Notes under the pieces: model-generated
What the model saw: only the letters and a program-made list of their open reading frames with translations
What the model was told of the DNA's origin: nothing
Database searches by the model: none
Program-made: the position numbers and the translations under genes
Shown: positions 1 through 6,636 of the stretch, in pieces
How positions within the stretch are numbered: the stretch's first letter is position 1
Layout of the letters: every line of letters begins with the position of its first letter
Assembly (NCBI GenBank): GCA_002305165.1
Contig: DBQI01000006.1
Coordinates: 1-10,050 of the forward strand
From: Armatimonadetes bacterium UBA1398
Lineage (GTDB): Bacteria > Armatimonadota > Zipacnadia > UBA1398
Reading direction: 5' to 3'
Length of the DNA: 10,050 bases

Positions 1-173
1 GTTTTAGGGGGGAGGTTTCCGTACTGAGGCTCCAGGCCATGGGGCCCATGGCTTGGAGGCAGATTGGGAGGCCGGTGGCGATGGGTAATGGAGGGCAAAA
101 AAAGGTGCTTGCGAGGAGGTTTCCGTACAGGGCCCCGCGAACTATTGGGGTATAAGGGTTCCCGGGAGGGTCC
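1..173 (+). promoter_or_regulatory. Probable CRISPR leader
   Basis: This non-coding stretch lies directly upstream of the first CRISPR repeat. The repeats end in ATTGAGAC on the + strand, and the degenerate repeat is at the right end, so the left flank is the expected leader side. It contains an A-run (GGGCAAAAAAAGG, about 94-106), a 14-base motif present twice (11-24 and 115-128) and a TATAAG element near 150-155. Leaders normally carry the array promoter and spacer-integration signals; that role is inferred here from position only. No convincing ORF is seen. The window edge cuts the region, so its true left boundary and any cas genes cannot be seen. Confidence 0.55.
11..128 (+). repeat. Two direct copies of a 14-base motif in the CRISPR leader
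   Basis: GGAGGTTTCCGTAC occurs at 11-24 and again at 115-128, with starts 104 bases apart, both on the + strand. The flanks differ (T after the first copy, A after the second), so this is not a longer duplication. The motif is unrelated to the CRISPR repeat of this array. It could be a duplicated leader element, such as a protein-binding or integration anchor site, or a remnant of another repeat family. Function is not established. Confidence 0.6.
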
Positions 174-424
174 CCCTAGCACGCCGCCCTGATGAACAAG
201 GGATTGAGACATCATGTAAGAGATGATCGGGACGTCTGCTTCTGGGTGGACCCTAGCACGCCGCCCTGATGAACAAGGGATTGAGACGCACCCTTGCCTA
301 CGGCAAACTTTCCTATAATCATCCCTAGCACGCCGCCCTGATGAACAAGGGATTGAGACTGGACGTACGACGACTCTAGGGCTTCAATTATCTTGTCCAC
401 CCTAGCACGCCGCCCTGATGAACA
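174..424 (+). CRISPR. Short CRISPR array: 3 full repeats, 3 spacers, 1 truncated repeat
   Basis: The 37-base repeat begins CCCTAGCACGCC and ends AGGGATTGAGAC. Three identical copies lie at 174-210, 251-287 and 323-359, separated by spacers at 211-250 (40 bases), 288-322 (35) and 360-399 (40). A fourth copy at 400-424 keeps only the first 25 bases and then diverges. Repeat positions 14-17 (CCCT) and 26-29 (AGGG) can pair as a small hairpin, followed by ATTGAGAC, which would be an 8-nt 5' handle of the ATTGAAAC type. This indicates + strand transcription, leader on the left and the truncated repeat leader-distal. A 37-base repeat with 35-40-base spacers resembles repeats used by several type I and type III systems; the subtype cannot be fixed without cas genes, none of which is in the window. 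No spacer match was noticed elsewhere in the window. Confidence 0.95.
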
Positions 425-601
425 GAGGTCCCTTCGGCTGCGAAGGTGACTCGTCGGATGACCTCGAACGCGGCGAGCGTGGTTGAGGCGGGGGGCGCCA
501 TGCCGCAGCGCGGGACCAACGACCTGCTGCGCGCGATCGGCTCATCGGCCTCCTCGCCGAGCTGACCCACTAGCGTGAAGCGCGAGCAGAGAGAGGGGAA
601 C
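425..601. other. Interval between the array and kdsB, possibly a decayed gene end
   Basis: Sequence diverges from the CRISPR repeat after 424. It is high-GC and codon-like, but no complete gene is visible. One + frame stays open from the truncated repeat to a TGA just after 560; another opens after a stop near 484-486 and runs to a TAG at 571-573, reading ...RDRLIGLLAELTH. The two together could be the frameshifted 3' end of an older gene truncated at the array, but I recognise no family. A GAGAGGGG stretch at 591-598 is the likely ribosome-binding site for kdsB. Confidence 0.3.
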
Positions 602-607
602 GTGCGC

Positions 608-1345
608 GTGAAGGCCGTCGCCGTCATACCCGCGAGGCTGCAGGCGTCACGCCTGCCCGGCAAGGTGCTCATCGACATCCACGGCAAGCCCATGGTGCAG
701 CACGTCTACGAGCGGGCCATGAGCGCCTCCCGCATCTCCCAGGTCATCGTCGCCTGTGATGACCCGCGCATCGCCGAGGCCGTCGAGCGCTTCGGCGGCA
801 CGGCGAGGATCACATCCCCGGACCACGCCTCGGGCACCGACCGCATCGCCGAGGTCGCGCGGGATCTGGACGCCGATGTCGTCGTGAACGTCCAGGGCGA
901 TGAGCCCATGCTGGACCCTCGGGACATCGACCTCGCCGTGGATGGCCTGCTCGAAGATGACGCGTGGTCCATGTCCACCCTCATCACGCCCATCACCCTG
1001 GCCGAGGAGCTGGATGATCCCGCCTGCGTGAAGGCCGTCGTCGATCCCACGGGCCGCGCCCTCTACTTCTCCCGCTCGCGCATCCCCTTCTGCCGCGACA
1101 TCCGGCCCATGGTCGACCACCCCGTCTACAAGCACATCGGCCTCTACGCCTTTCGTCGCGACTTCCTGCTCGAATACGCGACCTGGCCGCCCACGCCCCT
1201 GCAGATCGCCGAGGGCCTCGAACAGCTCCGGGTGCTGGAGAACGGCTGCGCCATCCGGTGTGTCCTGACCCCCCGCCACTCCATCGGGGTAGACACCGAG
1301 ACCGACCTCGAGCGCGTGCGCGAGCTCATGGCCGAGGGCGCATAG
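608..1345 (+). CDS. kdsB: 3-deoxy-manno-octulosonate cytidylyltransferase (CMP-KDO synthetase)
   Basis: KdsB (EC 2.7.7.38) activates KDO with CTP to give CMP-KDO and diphosphate in the cytoplasm. CMP-KDO is the donor used by WaaA to attach KDO to lipid A. Family hallmarks are visible: the nucleotide-binding start IPARLQASRLPGK (residues 7-19), VNVQGDEP (93-100) with the metal-binding Asp, ALYFSRSRIPF (151-161), KHIGLYAFRRDFL (175-187), LEQLRVLENG (204-213) and IGVDTETDLERVREL (226-240). From the GTG at 608 the protein is 245 residues, close to the usual 245-250. In-frame GTGs also occur at 575 and 602, but 608 places the protein start at the conserved KAVAVIPAR and about 9 bases after GAGGGG (593-598). 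It appears monocistronic here; neighbouring KDO or lipid A genes are not in the window. Confidence 0.95.
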   Translation: MKAVAVIPARLQASRLPGKVLIDIHGKPMVQHVYERAMSASRISQVIVACDDPRIAEAVERFGGTARITSPDHASGTDRIAEVARDLDADVVVNVQGDEPMLDPRDIDLAVDGLLEDDAWSMSTLITPITLAEELDDPACVKAVVDPTGRALYFSRSRIPFCRDIRPMVDHPVYKHIGLYAFRRDFLLEYATWPPTPLQIAEGLEQLRVLENGCAIRCVLTPRHSIGVDTETDLERVRELMAEGA

Positions 1346-1405
1346 CGTGTGTAGCGCTCGTCACTGGTCGCCCAGGGACGGGGTCAAGAGGGCGCGGGCA
1401 GAGTT

Positions 1406-1451
1406 CCGCGCGCTTCGCGGTAACGGTTAGCGCCGACGGCGCCGAGCCGTT
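1406..1451 (+). promoter_or_regulatory. Two adjacent hairpins between kdsB and padR
   Basis: CCGCG (1406-1410) pairs with CGCGG (1416-1420) around CGCTT. Directly after it, AACGG (1422-1426) pairs with CCGTT (1447-1451), enclosing an inner stem GCGCC (1430-1434) with GGCGC (1438-1442) around GAC. They lie 60-105 bases after the kdsB stop. No T-run follows, so a standard intrinsic terminator is not shown. They could be a kdsB 3' end structure or an upstream control element for padR, and GC-rich DNA makes such stems common by chance. Confidence 0.35.
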
Positions 1452-1478
1452 GCGGCCTCAGCGTGCCAGGTCTAGAAT
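1450..1478 (+). promoter_or_regulatory. Candidate sigma70-type promoter for padR
   Basis: TTGCGG (1450-1455) and TAGAAT (1473-1478) are separated by 17 bases. The -10 matches TATAAT at five of six positions and the -35 matches at TTG only. Predicted transcription start is near 1485, giving a leader of about 87 bases to the padR ATG at 1572. GCCA (1465-1468) and TGGC (1478-1481) form a weak inverted repeat around the -10, where an autoregulatory PadR protein might bind. This is a sequence match only. Confidence 0.4.
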
Positions 1479-1571
1479 GGCTTGGGTCGAGAGACTCACG
1501 GCACGTCAACCCCGCCTAGAGTGCTGGAACACGGCCGAGACCACGGGCCAGGCGGCTTCTTGGGAGGGTCC

Positions 1572-1985
1572 ATGAGGACCGGACAAGGTCACTGTAGGAG
1601 ACACGGAGGGGACTTCGGCCCCTGCACCTGCGCGATGGGGCGGCTGCCGCGCCTCGTCGAGCCCACGCTTCTGCTGCTCCTCGCAAAGGGCGACGGCAAG
1701 CACGGCTATCAGCTGCTCGAGGAGGCCAACGAACTCGTTGTCACCGATAGCGAGATCGACACCGGCATCGTCTACCGCACCCTGCGCGCCCTCGAGGCGA
1801 ACGGCATGGTGACCTCCGAGTGGAGCCCCGGGACCCGGGGACCCGAGCGCCGGTGCTACCACATAACGCCTTCGGGCCGAAGCCACCTCTCCGACTGGGC
1901 CGTCACCCTCGGGCGGCTCTCCGAACGCACCACGGCCCTCGCCAAAGCAGTCAAGCGCGCCACCTCTGAGGGGTCCGAGTCCTGA
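1572..1985 (+). CDS. PadR-family transcriptional regulator with Cys/His-rich N-terminus
   Basis: PadR proteins are dimeric winged-helix regulators, usually repressors, that bind palindromic operators. In this 137-residue protein the fold is seen as LVEPTLLLLLAKGDGKHGYQL (28-48), the helix-turn-helix region with VYRTLRALEANGMV (67-80) and the wing around RRCYHITPSGRSHL (93-106), then a short C-terminal dimerisation helix (109-130). The start at 1572 is chosen because GGAGG sits at 1563-1567 and the PadR core begins about 24 residues later; an internal ATG at 1635 would keep only the core. The extra N-terminus holds H7, C8, H11, C18 and C20, which could bind a metal or sense redox state; this is an inference. 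The target is unknown. It is convergent with the glycoside hydrolase gene, with 17 bases between the stops. Confidence 0.88.
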   Translation: MRTGQGHCRRHGGDFGPCTCAMGRLPRLVEPTLLLLLAKGDGKHGYQLLEEANELVVTDSEIDTGIVYRTLRALEANGMVTSEWSPGTRGPERRCYHITPSGRSHLSDWAVTLGRLSERTTALAKAVKRATSEGSES

Positions 1986-2002
1986 CGCTCACCGAGTCGA
2001 CT

Positions 2003-4018
2003 CTACGGCACCTTGAGCAGAATCTCGCCATCGAGCGGCGCGAGGACCAGGCGGCGCACCAGCGATCCGTCGTGACGGCGGGCCGCGCTCTCGATGCGCA
2101 CGGCGTCCGCCACGGTGATCCCCGTGCCACCGCTCTCTAGGGTGACTCGATAGACCTCGCCCTCGGTTAGGGGGGCCTCGAGGAGCATCACCCATCCACC
2201 CTCACCCTCGCGCTGGTCCACGACCACAGTCTGCCTGCCCGAGGGTCCCTCCAGCGCGAAGCGGGCGGCGTCCGTGAGGCCCTCCAGCTTCGGCGCGCAA
2301 GCCAGGATGGTGTACGTGTCGGTGCTCGGCGCCGTGAAGCTCCACGTGGCCGTCGCACCCGGTTTCAGAGCCTGGTGAGTGCTCGTCCCGCAGAAGCGGC
2401 CCAGGTCCGAGACCCGCTCCCACCCCGCCTCGGCCATGAAGCCTTCGTCGGCGTCATCGACCTCCATGATCCAACGAGGGCAAGAGGGGTCCTCGAACCG
2501 CCGGTACGCGCCGCCCAGATCGACCTCCACCTCCCGAGGCAGACGATTGAGCACCGCGATCCCGCCCTCGAACTCCCGCCGCAGGTAGGACTGCTCGACG
2601 GCGATCACCCGGATCTCCGTAAGCCGGATCCGACCCGCCCCGTTCAGGTGCCACTCCAGGGAGTAGTCCTCGAAGTCGTCGGGGATGAACACGTCACCGA
2701 TCTCCCACGTACCGAGGGTGCCCGGCCATAGGTTGATGGCCTTGTCGTGGCGCTCCCAGCCGCCTGTGGGGGTGCGCGCCTGGAACTGAATCGTGGCCCC
2801 CGCAGCCCCCAGGACCTCCACCGTCGCGCGCACCTCGTAGGTCTCCCCCGGCGCAAGGGGCACGGACCGCGGGTCGGTTCCGAACAGCCGGCGCCACCCG
2901 GCCCCTGAGTCCAGGGATCCGCCCTCGATCCCCGCCTCCATAGCCGCCGCGCTATCCTCGAACGAGAGGGCGTCCGTGGGCTCGCCCGCCCGCCAATGGA
3001 ACACCTCCCGATCCTCCGCCTGCTGGACCGTCTCCACGGGCCCGAGCGGCCGCCCCAGCGGCGCGTCGTACTCGGGGTACCAGAACGTCAGGCCGTACCA
3101 CACAGTGCCCACGTCGTACGCGGCGTAGGTGTCGGACATGAGGCACAACAACAGCCCCAAGCGCATCCGGCGGAAGTCCCGGGCGACCCGATCCACCTCG
3201 GCCTCGGTGGTGACCGCGGGTCCTTGCCCGACGCGCCACGGTTGCCACCCCAAGGGATGGCTCATCAGGGCGAAAGTGACCGGCGGCTGGAGCGACTGCT
3301 CGCGCCACGCCGCGAGTGTCCGCAGGGCGAGATCGCAGCTCCTCGAGCCGTTGGCAACCCCATCCAAGAGCGGCCCGCCCTCGAAGAGCCGGCCGTGCAG
3401 GTGGGGGGCATGGCCGAGGTCCACGTCATTGGCGAGGATCAGCATCCCGGGGTAACGCGCCCGCAGCCGGTCGAAGAACTCGCACTGGCGCGCGTGCCAG
3501 CGGGGGTCCACCTCGGCCGGGTCATCGGCCACGCCGTCGCCGTCGGTGTCCACCGGCCCGAGCCACGTCGCCCGGCCCACAACGCTGTCGAAGAAGACGC
3601 CATCGATCCAGCCCTGCTCCAGCGCCGCCCCCAGGCTCTCCGCCGTCTGCGCCACCAGGGCCTCCAGGCAGCCATCAATCAGCAGGTTCGGGGTGTAGAC
3701 CTGATCCGCCCACCAGGTGACCATCTCGCCGTCCGGTTTCCGGAGGAACCAGCTCTCCTCCATCCACGGCGTCGCCTCCGGTGAACCCAGGTTCATGAGC
3801 GGCGCGGTGCCCAGGAGGATCCCTCCGGGGTTGCGGCGCCGGTACTCGGCGCTGAAACGCTCCATCTGCGATGGGCTGCCGCCGGTGAGCACCAGGAGAT
3901 CGTAGCGGCTCCAGGAGTCGTACTCCGTCGAGGCGGGGCTGCAGCCCCATAGGTTGGCGATGTGCGGCGGATCTCCCGTCGGTCCGAGCACCAATGCGCA
4001 GAGCGCCAAGGTCACCAT
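2003..4018 (-). CDS. Putative secreted glycoside hydrolase with golvesin-like domain
   Basis: From the ATG at 4016-4018 the protein is 671 residues. A short hydrophobic N-terminus (MVTLALCALVLG) looks like a weak signal peptide lacking basic residues. Residues about 25-330 resemble hypothetical TIM-barrel glycosyl hydrolases (GHL15-like): NPGGILLGT, ESWFLRKPDGE (88-98), DGVFFDS (139-145), a Ca-loop-like DTDGDGVADD (157-166), LILAND (193-198) and YDAPLGRPLGP (317-327). About 350-475 resembles a carbohydrate-binding beta-sandwich. SYLRREFEGGIAVLNR (477-492) and VDLGGAYRRF (499-508) look like the barrel's usual C-terminal beta domain. About 515-644 is golvesin/xanthan-lyase C-terminal-like (VDDADEGF, VVDQREGEGGW, TVADAVRIES), and 649-671 (HDGSLV, LDGEILL) appears to close the beta domain. 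The likely substrate is polysaccharide, but it is unknown. The frame stays open to 4204, but 4018 fits the hydrophobic N-terminus and a GGGGTGA upstream. Confidence 0.72.
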   Translation of the reverse strand: MVTLALCALVLGPTGDPPHIANLWGCSPASTEYDSWSRYDLLVLTGGSPSQMERFSAEYRRRNPGGILLGTAPLMNLGSPEATPWMEESWFLRKPDGEMVTWWADQVYTPNLLIDGCLEALVAQTAESLGAALEQGWIDGVFFDSVVGRATWLGPVDTDGDGVADDPAEVDPRWHARQCEFFDRLRARYPGMLILANDVDLGHAPHLHGRLFEGGPLLDGVANGSRSCDLALRTLAAWREQSLQPPVTFALMSHPLGWQPWRVGQGPAVTTEAEVDRVARDFRRMRLGLLLCLMSDTYAAYDVGTVWYGLTFWYPEYDAPLGRPLGPVETVQQAEDREVFHWRAGEPTDALSFEDSAAAMEAGIEGGSLDSGAGWRRLFGTDPRSVPLAPGETYEVRATVEVLGAAGATIQFQARTPTGGWERHDKAINLWPGTLGTWEIGDVFIPDDFEDYSLEWHLNGAGRIRLTEIRVIAVEQSYLRREFEGGIAVLNRLPREVEVDLGGAYRRFEDPSCPRWIMEVDDADEGFMAEAGWERVSDLGRFCGTSTHQALKPGATATWSFTAPSTDTYTILACAPKLEGLTDAARFALEGPSGRQTVVVDQREGEGGWVMLLEAPLTEGEVYRVTLESGGTGITVADAVRIESAARRHDGSLVRRLVLAPLDGEILLKVP

Positions 4019-4169
4019 GCGATCACCCCATCCCTCTGGATCCCAGCGGCCCCGCGTCAGGCCGCCTGGATAGGCACTGGCAATACGACCGAACCTGGAG
4101 AGTTCATTTGCGTCTGCAACCAACAGCCGTACCGTCAGGTAGTCGGCGCTTCCGTGGAGACCGACAAGG
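4019..4169. promoter_or_regulatory. Divergent intergenic region
   Basis: This 151-base gap separates the start of the - strand hydrolase from the start of the + strand chimeric ORF, so promoters for both should lie here. I found no -35/-10 pair convincing enough to place. GTGGAG at 4154-4159 is a possible ribosome-binding site for the ORF at 4170. If the hydrolase used a more upstream start, this region would be coding on the - strand. Confidence 0.3.
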
Positions 4170-4682
4170 ATGCGAGACACCATCGGGCGCCATGTGGCGG
4201 TCATTCACCGCTACGCGCGCCGGTTCTTTCATGTTGCCCTTGCCGAGTACGATCTCCCCTTCGGCGCGCCGCCGGTCCTCATGCAGGTTTTGCGGGGGCC
4301 GGCGCCGCGGCAGGAGCAGCTCGCTGTGCGCCTGGGGCTCGACGAGGGGACCATCTCCCGTCTCGTCACCCGGCTCGAGGCCGAGGGGCTCGTCGAGCGC
4401 CGGCCCGACCTGGGCGCCGCCTGGCACAGCGTTCGTACCCGCGCCCTGGTGTGCGAGCCGAAGATCATCATGGCCGATGAGCCGACTGGCAACCTGGACT
4501 CGACCCAGGGGCAGGAAATCATGGCCATCCTGCAGCGGCTCCACGACGAGGGAACGACCATCGTCATGGTGACCCATGAGGATGAGATCGCCCAACACGC
4601 GGAGCGTATAGTGACCTTCCATGACGGAGTGATCCACTCGGACAACCAGGTCGCCCAACGCCGCCTCGCCCGCCTGGCCTAA
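4170..4682 (+). CDS. Chimeric ORF: MarR DNA-binding half fused to C-terminal half of an ABC ATPase
   Basis: This 170-residue ORF joins two unrelated families. Residues 1-80 are MarR-like: helices around HRYARRFFHVALAEYDL (13-29), then a winged helix-turn-helix with QEQLAVRLGLDEGTISRLV (48-66) and RLEAEGLVERRPD (68-80). Residues about 91-160 are the C-terminal half of a LolD/MacB/FtsE-type ABC ATPase: RALVCEPKII, Walker B with the catalytic Glu (IIMADEP, 99-105), D-loop GNLDS (107-111), TTIVMVTHE with the H-loop His136, and ERIVTFHDGVI. Walker A, Q-loop and the ABC signature are absent, so ATP hydrolysis cannot be expected. The junction lies in residues 80-91, near 4410-4442. The simplest reading is an in-frame deletion joining two genes, so this is probably a pseudogene or degraded remnant, although the DNA-binding half looks intact. 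No permease partner is adjacent. Confidence 0.8.
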   Translation: MRDTIGRHVAVIHRYARRFFHVALAEYDLPFGAPPVLMQVLRGPAPRQEQLAVRLGLDEGTISRLVTRLEAEGLVERRPDLGAAWHSVRTRALVCEPKIIMADEPTGNLDSTQGQEIMAILQRLHDEGTTIVMVTHEDEIAQHAERIVTFHDGVIHSDNQVAQRRLARLA

Positions 4683-4727
4683 CCTTCCGCCCTCGCCACT
4701 CGCCCGTCGCAGACACCCTCCGCCTCC

Positions 4728-4756
4728 TTCACGGCGGACGCGGCTCGGTGTATTGT
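4728..4756 (+). promoter_or_regulatory. Candidate promoter for the PP2C-like gene
   Basis: TTCACG (4728-4733) and TATTGT (4751-4756) are spaced by exactly 17 bases; each matches the sigma70 consensus at four of six positions. The predicted start of transcription near 4763 would leave about 36 bases before the ATG at 4799. An alternative ATG at 4748 would overlap this promoter, which supports the downstream start. Sequence match only. Confidence 0.35.
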
Positions 4757-4798
4757 AGAGCCCGATGTGAATGGGCTAACGAATTCGAATCGAGTGCC

Positions 4799-6625
4799 AT
4801 GTTCGAGCAGCCAGAAGACGAACCCGTAGAACTCAGCAGAGCGTCCGAAGCCTTGACCTCCCCTCAGGCGACGGGCCAGAGCGTACGGGTCGAGGGCGCT
4901 GGCCGTAGCGACCGGATCACTTCCATGCCCTACGGCGAGCTGTACTGGTTCGAGGGTCGACGCGCAGGTTTCCCCTCTCCGACCCGCTGGTGGCGCTTCG
5001 AGGGCGCGGGGATCGTGGGCACCGCCGTGCAACCCACAGCCGCCTACGAGGCCGCCGCCGCGTCGGCCGTCGATGCTGCGCGTCAGTCCCTATCCCTCGG
5101 GTTCCAGGGGCCCCAGTCCGGCCCTGACATGCGAGGCGCCGTCCGCGTCGTGACCAAGGCGATACGCGCCGCGAACCAGGGCATCCGCGGCCGCGCGGCC
5201 TCGAGCGATCAGCCTGTGCCCCACACGTGCTCCCTCGCCGTCGCCGCCATCCAGCGGGGTGTCGCCGCGGTCGGGATCGTGGGGCAGGGTGGGGCGTACC
5301 TGATTCGCAAGGGTATGTGCGTTCCCATCCAGCAGATCGCTCAGAACTTCTCGCACGACGCCGACGACGAGGACGACGGGGTTGAGGAGTTGGGCGAGAC
5401 GCGTGCCGGCGCCCTCCTCGGGGAGGACGAGACGGTGTCGCCCTCGCTGTGGTCCCTGGAAACCCGCAGCGGCGACCTTCTGCTGCTCCTCTCGGGCGGT
5501 GTACATGCGAGCGTCGGGGACCCTGATGAGCTCGAGGACTTCATCAGTGAATGCTCCACCCTGGAGGAGGCGTGCGAGCGCATCCTTGTCGAGGTGAAGC
5601 TCCGGCGGGCCGACGGCGCGAACTCCGTGGTGCTCCTGGGCGTCGACCTGGACCCCACGAGCTCCCTCTTTGTGGATCCCTCCCGCGATCGGCTGGCTTA
5701 CTACATCGCCCTCCGGGGGGCCGAGATGCAGGGTACACCAGGGCAGCCGCAGCTTGCGAGCGGCCGGGACCTCCTGCAGCTGATGAACAGTGGCGGCTTA
5801 CCCGGGAACCGCGCCCTCGGTCCATCATCGCCCTTACCGCGTGCCGACGACTTCCCGGCCGCGACGCCCATGACTGAGCCGCCCGAGCCCGATGCCCAGG
5901 TCTCCGAGCCGCTCCCGACGCCGACCCCTAGCCGCCAGCGCGCCAAGCCTGAAGGTGCGCCCCTGTGGCGGAAGATCCTGAACGGTTTCCTCGCCTTCCT
6001 GGGCCTGGCCATCGCGGCTGTTGCGATTTGGTGGACCATTACGCCACGGAAGCCGCCTCCATCGCTGGTCCCGCCCGAGGAGCCGGCCCAGACGACGCCC
6101 TCCCAGCCGACCGCAGAGACTCAGCCTGAGCCCAAGCCGGTCCAAGCGCCGGTGCCGCCTGCGCTCGGCGCTGAGGAGGAAGAGCCGGCATTCATGATTG
6201 ATTTGAAGGGGCTAGGTTCCACTTTATATGCTGGTCTCGGAATGTATGCGCCCTTCCCGGTGGAAATAGTGATTCAGAGTGTGCGCAGCGGCGCTGACGG
6301 CACAGAGGAGGGGCTCGTCTGGAACGAGCTAGAGCGCCAGGTGCTCAAGCCGGGGCACTCGGTGATCTTTACCGCCGAGGCGCTGCGGGAAAGTGGCTTC
6401 GACTCAGCCTCTGGGGTCACGGCGAGTGTGCGCTACGTGGACGGCCAGCTCCAGTGGGCGGGTGATGAGCCGGCAACAGTGCCCGAAGGGGTTGTCGCGA
6501 GCATCTTCGCAGGTAAGGTCCACCTTGCGGACCGTCAGCGTGGGCTCTTCATCGTGCTCAGGCCCCTGGATGAGGGCCGGCCCGAGGTGGGAGTGCCGGC
6601 CGAGCACGAGGCCGAGAGGGATTGA
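4799..6625 (+). CDS. Membrane-anchored PP2C-like protein, apparently lacking catalytic metal ligands
   Basis: A 608-residue protein. Residues about 45-285 follow the PPM/PP2C phosphatase layout: AVRVVTKAIRAANQGI (114-129), the HTCSLAVAAIQRG strand, VGIVGQGGAYLIRKG (158-172), LETRSGDLLLLLSGGV (220-235), LEEACERIL and the last strand GANSVVLLGVD (273-283). Active enzymes have GDSR, SDG and DN where this has GQGG, SGG and AN, and no DGMGG motif is seen, so the fold appears to be a pseudophosphatase. An acidic insert (HDADDEDDG, from about 186) follows. After a Pro-rich linker, LNGFLAFLGLAIAAVAIWWT (394-413) is a single membrane helix, then a second Pro/Glu-rich linker and a C-terminal domain (about 463-590) I do not recognise, likely extracytoplasmic. 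The role may be sensing or binding a phosphoprotein or kinase; this is inferred. The start at 4799 is preferred over 4748 because of the promoter match; the ribosome-binding site is weak. Confidence 0.7.
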   Translation: MFEQPEDEPVELSRASEALTSPQATGQSVRVEGAGRSDRITSMPYGELYWFEGRRAGFPSPTRWWRFEGAGIVGTAVQPTAAYEAAAASAVDAARQSLSLGFQGPQSGPDMRGAVRVVTKAIRAANQGIRGRAASSDQPVPHTCSLAVAAIQRGVAAVGIVGQGGAYLIRKGMCVPIQQIAQNFSHDADDEDDGVEELGETRAGALLGEDETVSPSLWSLETRSGDLLLLLSGGVHASVGDPDELEDFISECSTLEEACERILVEVKLRRADGANSVVLLGVDLDPTSSLFVDPSRDRLAYYIALRGAEMQGTPGQPQLASGRDLLQLMNSGGLPGNRALGPSSPLPRADDFPAATPMTEPPEPDAQVSEPLPTPTPSRQRAKPEGAPLWRKILNGFLAFLGLAIAAVAIWWTITPRKPPPSLVPPEEPAQTTPSQPTAETQPEPKPVQAPVPPALGAEEEEPAFMIDLKGLGSTLYAGLGMYAPFPVEIVIQSVRSGADGTEEGLVWNELERQVLKPGHSVIFTAEALRESGFDSASGVTASVRYVDGQLQWAGDEPATVPEGVVASIFAGKVHLADRQRGLFIVLRPLDEGRPEVGVPAEHEAERD

Positions 6626-6636
6626 CATATTGACAT
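6621..6636 (+). repeat. Perfect 8-base tandem repeat doubling a -35 box
   Basis: ATTGACAT is present twice back to back (6621-6628 and 6629-6636). It overlaps the stop codon of the PP2C-like gene (TGA at 6623-6625). Each copy contains TTGACA, the consensus sigma70 -35 hexamer. Confidence 0.8.

Noticed and set aside
212..400. A 62-residue - strand ORF with the repeated peptide SQSLVHQGGVLG
   Set aside because: It is translation through the CRISPR repeats; the peptide repetition comes from the repeat sequence and not from a protein gene.
647..1279. A 210-residue - strand ORF
   Set aside because: It is the antisense of kdsB, which has clear family motifs; long antisense frames are common in GC-rich coding DNA.
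1994..2003. GAGTCGACTC palindrome between the convergent padR and hydrolase stops as a bidirectional terminator
   Set aside because: A gapless 10-base palindrome cannot form a stable hairpin with a normal loop, and no T-run follows on either strand.
2996..3784. A 262-residue + strand ORF
   Set aside because: It is antisense to the hydrolase, has Pro/Arg/His-rich composition and no recognisable motif.
4019..4204. N-terminal extension of the hydrolase by 62 residues
   Set aside because: It would place the hydrophobic signal-like segment in the middle of the chain and overlap the divergent ORF; the ATG at 4018 fits better, although the signal peptide is weak.
4748..4798. Upstream ATG at 4748 as start of the PP2C-like gene
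   Set aside because: It lies inside a candidate -10 element, and the 17 added residues show no family similarity.
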